DNA from: Thalassomonas viridans
GTDB lineage: Bacteria > Pseudomonadota > Gammaproteobacteria > Enterobacterales > Alteromonadaceae
DNA: 64,000 bases
Assembly (NCBI RefSeq): GCF_000948985.2
Contig: NZ_CP059733.1
Span: forward strand, 5,580,001 to 5,644,000
Direction of reading: 5' to 3'
Shown here piece after piece: positions 62,795-64,000 of the stretch. Position 1 is the first letter of the stretch. Each line of letters opens with the position of its first letter. A program made the translations under genes and the position numbers. The notes beneath the pieces are model-generated. The model searched no databases. It saw only the letters and a program-made list of their open reading frames with translations, and had not been told where the DNA came from.

Positions 62795-63567
62795 TAACTT
62801 CTCAATCCTATGCCTTTGCTAATCAAGGTCATGGCTATGGTATATAAAACGACAATAAAGGCGCCGAGCACAGCAAACGCCAGGGTCAAATCAACATCGG
62901 TTATGCCTAAAAAGCCGTAGCGGAAAGCATTGACCATATAAACGATTGGATTGAGCTGTGACACCCCCTGCCAGAATTCAGGTAACAGGCTGATGGAATA
63001 AAACACCCCGCCCAGGTAAGTTAACGGCGTCAGCACAAAGGTGGGGATAATGGAAATATCATCAAAACTACCGGCAAAAACCGCGTTGATCAGTCCTCCC
63101 AGGGAAAAAACCGCCGAAGTTAAACACACGGTAATGATGATCACCGCCAGGTTATGGATCTGAATATCGACAAAAAACAAGGATACCAGGGTCACGATCA
63201 GCCCTACCAGGATCCCCCGGGCCATGCCGCCGCCGACATAACCCGCCACTATCACCCAATTGGGGACAGGGGCCACCAGCATTTCTTCGACATTACGCTG
63301 CCACTTGGCGCTGAAAAAAGACGAAGCGACATTGGAGTAAGAGTTAGTGATCACACTCATCATGATCAGGCCGGGCACGATAAAGGACATATAATCAAAG
63401 CCCCCCATTTCCCCGATGCGCGAACCGATGAGCGAGCCAAAAATCACGAAATACAGGGTAATAGTGATCGCCGGCGGCACTAAGGTTTGCACCCAGATAC
63501 GCGTAAAACGGTTTATTTCTTTATAAAGTATGCTCTTTAAGGCAATACGGTTAACCTTAGCCGACAT
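62794..63567 (-). CDS. yadH: ABC-2 type transporter permease (YadH-like)
   Basis: A 257-residue permease with six membrane segments (IWVQTLVPPAITITLYFVIFGSL; GFDYMSFIVPGLIMMSVITNSYS; VILVGLIVTLVSLFF). The ABC2 signature around FVLTPLTYLGGVFYSISLLPEFWQGVSQLNPIVY is kept but shortened here for space. It closely resembles E. coli YadH and pairs with the ATPase gene one base upstream. The substrate is unknown. Confidence 0.88.
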   Translation of the reverse strand: MSAKVNRIALKSILYKEINRFTRIWVQTLVPPAITITLYFVIFGSLIGSRIGEMGGFDYMSFIVPGLIMMSVITNSYSNVASSFFSAKWQRNVEEMLVAPVPNWVIVAGYVGGGMARGILVGLIVTLVSLFFVDIQIHNLAVIIITVCLTSAVFSLGGLINAVFAGSFDDISIIPTFVLTPLTYLGGVFYSISLLPEFWQGVSQLNPIVYMVNAFRYGFLGITDVDLTLAFAVLGAFIVVLYTIAMTLISKGIGLRS

Positions 63568-63568
63568 C

Positions 63569-64000
63569 TTAATTTTTCTCCTGCGCAGCGCTATCCGCCT
63601 GGTTATTGCCTATCAGGCTGACAAACAACTCTTCCAGGCGATTACTTTTATTTCTCATGCTGTAAACTTCAATGCCCTGCTCGCTTAGCTCGCTGAACAC
63701 CTGGTTGATGCTCTGGGATTTTTTCACGTCCACTTCCAGGGTATGGTCATCTATCATACGGCAGCTGAAATCAGACAGTTTTTCACAAACACTGCCTTTG
63801 GCAATATCCAGCACAAAGGTTTCCATATCCAGTTTCGCCAACAAGGCCTTCATATTGGTATTTTCCACTATGGTGCCTTTATCGATAATGGCGATATTGC
63901 GGCATAACATTTCCGCTTCTTCCAGATAGTGAGTGGTTAAAATAATGGTGATGCCCTGTTTGTTGATTTCCCGGAGGAAATCCCACATAGAGCGGCGCAG
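63569..64000 (-). CDS. yadG: ABC transporter ATPase (YadG-like), C-terminal fragment
   Basis: The window ends inside this gene, so only about 143 C-terminal codons are seen. They contain the switch His region TIILTTHYLEEAEMLCRNIAI and a C-terminal extension as in YadG; the Walker A, signature and Walker B motifs lie beyond 64000. The sequence MWDFLREINKQG and ENTNMKALLAKLDMETFVLD is very like YadG. It forms an exporter with the YadH-like permease. Confidence 0.87.
   Translation of the reverse strand: MRRSMWDFLREINKQGITIILTTHYLEEAEMLCRNIAIIDKGTIVENTNMKALLAKLDMETFVLDIAKGSVCEKLSDFSCRMIDDHTLEVDVKKSQSINQVFSELSEQGIEVYSMRNKSNRLEELFVSLIGNNQADSAAQEKN

Overview
The window is chromosomal DNA from a marine gammaproteobacterium. 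The gene content and order fit the Alteromonadales, most likely Colwelliaceae (Thalassomonas/Colwellia-like); that placement is inference from gene order and protein style, since no rRNA gene is present. Most of it is conserved core genome: mreBCD-maf-rng-yhdP; rnr-rlmB with rpsF-priB-rpsR-rplI; and from about 36 kb onward a block matching the E. coli order erpA/clcA/hemL, mrcB-hrpB-thpR-sfsA-dksA-gluQRS-pcnB-folK-panB-panC, then yadH-yadG.

Layout. 1-4.8 kb: cell-shape and RNase G operon (minus strand). 5.2-19.8 kb: a nearly complete MSHA type IV pilus cluster (mshI to mshP, minus strand) next to mreB as in Vibrio. It lacks mshQ and is broken between mshO and mshP by a PEP-CTERM protein gene with its own terminator. 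19.9-21.6 kb: a PLP enzyme and the first copy of a small unknown two-gene cassette. 21.6-27.4 kb: S6-PriB-S18-L9 operon, rlmB, rnr and the sodium-motor gene motX. 27.7-30.2 kb: a GGDEF and an HD-GYP protein. 30.2-36.0 kb: M28 peptidase and an RND pump pair. 36.2-42.2 kb: erpA, a DUF6776 protein, clcA, hemJ, pyrB, hemL. 42.3-44.6 kb: an AT-richer accessory gap with an orphan gene, a toxin-antitoxin-like pair whose first gene carries an in-frame amber codon, and a STAS-like protein. 44.8-58.9 kb: mrcB to panC. 59-60 kb: second copy of the two-gene cassette. 60-64 kb: panP, a TrmB-like methyltransferase and an ABC-2 exporter cut by the window end.

How genes connect. The pilus ATPase MshE carries the c-di-GMP-binding MshEN motif, and predicted c-di-GMP synthesis (GGDEF) and degradation (HD-GYP) proteins lie beside motX, so surface attachment, polar swimming and c-di-GMP turnover are encoded near each other. 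panB, panC and the PLP decarboxylase panP (in place of panD) together would make pantothenate.

The strongest candidate for an undescribed system is the duplicated cassette at 20986-21563 and 59262-59987. Each copy has a 13-base upstream box, a 34-base RNA hairpin with four compensatory base-pair changes between copies, a small protein with a near-identical N-terminus and an unrelated C-terminus, and an 8-base overlap into a small helical partner protein with an invariant EECAFLCDAFAA core.
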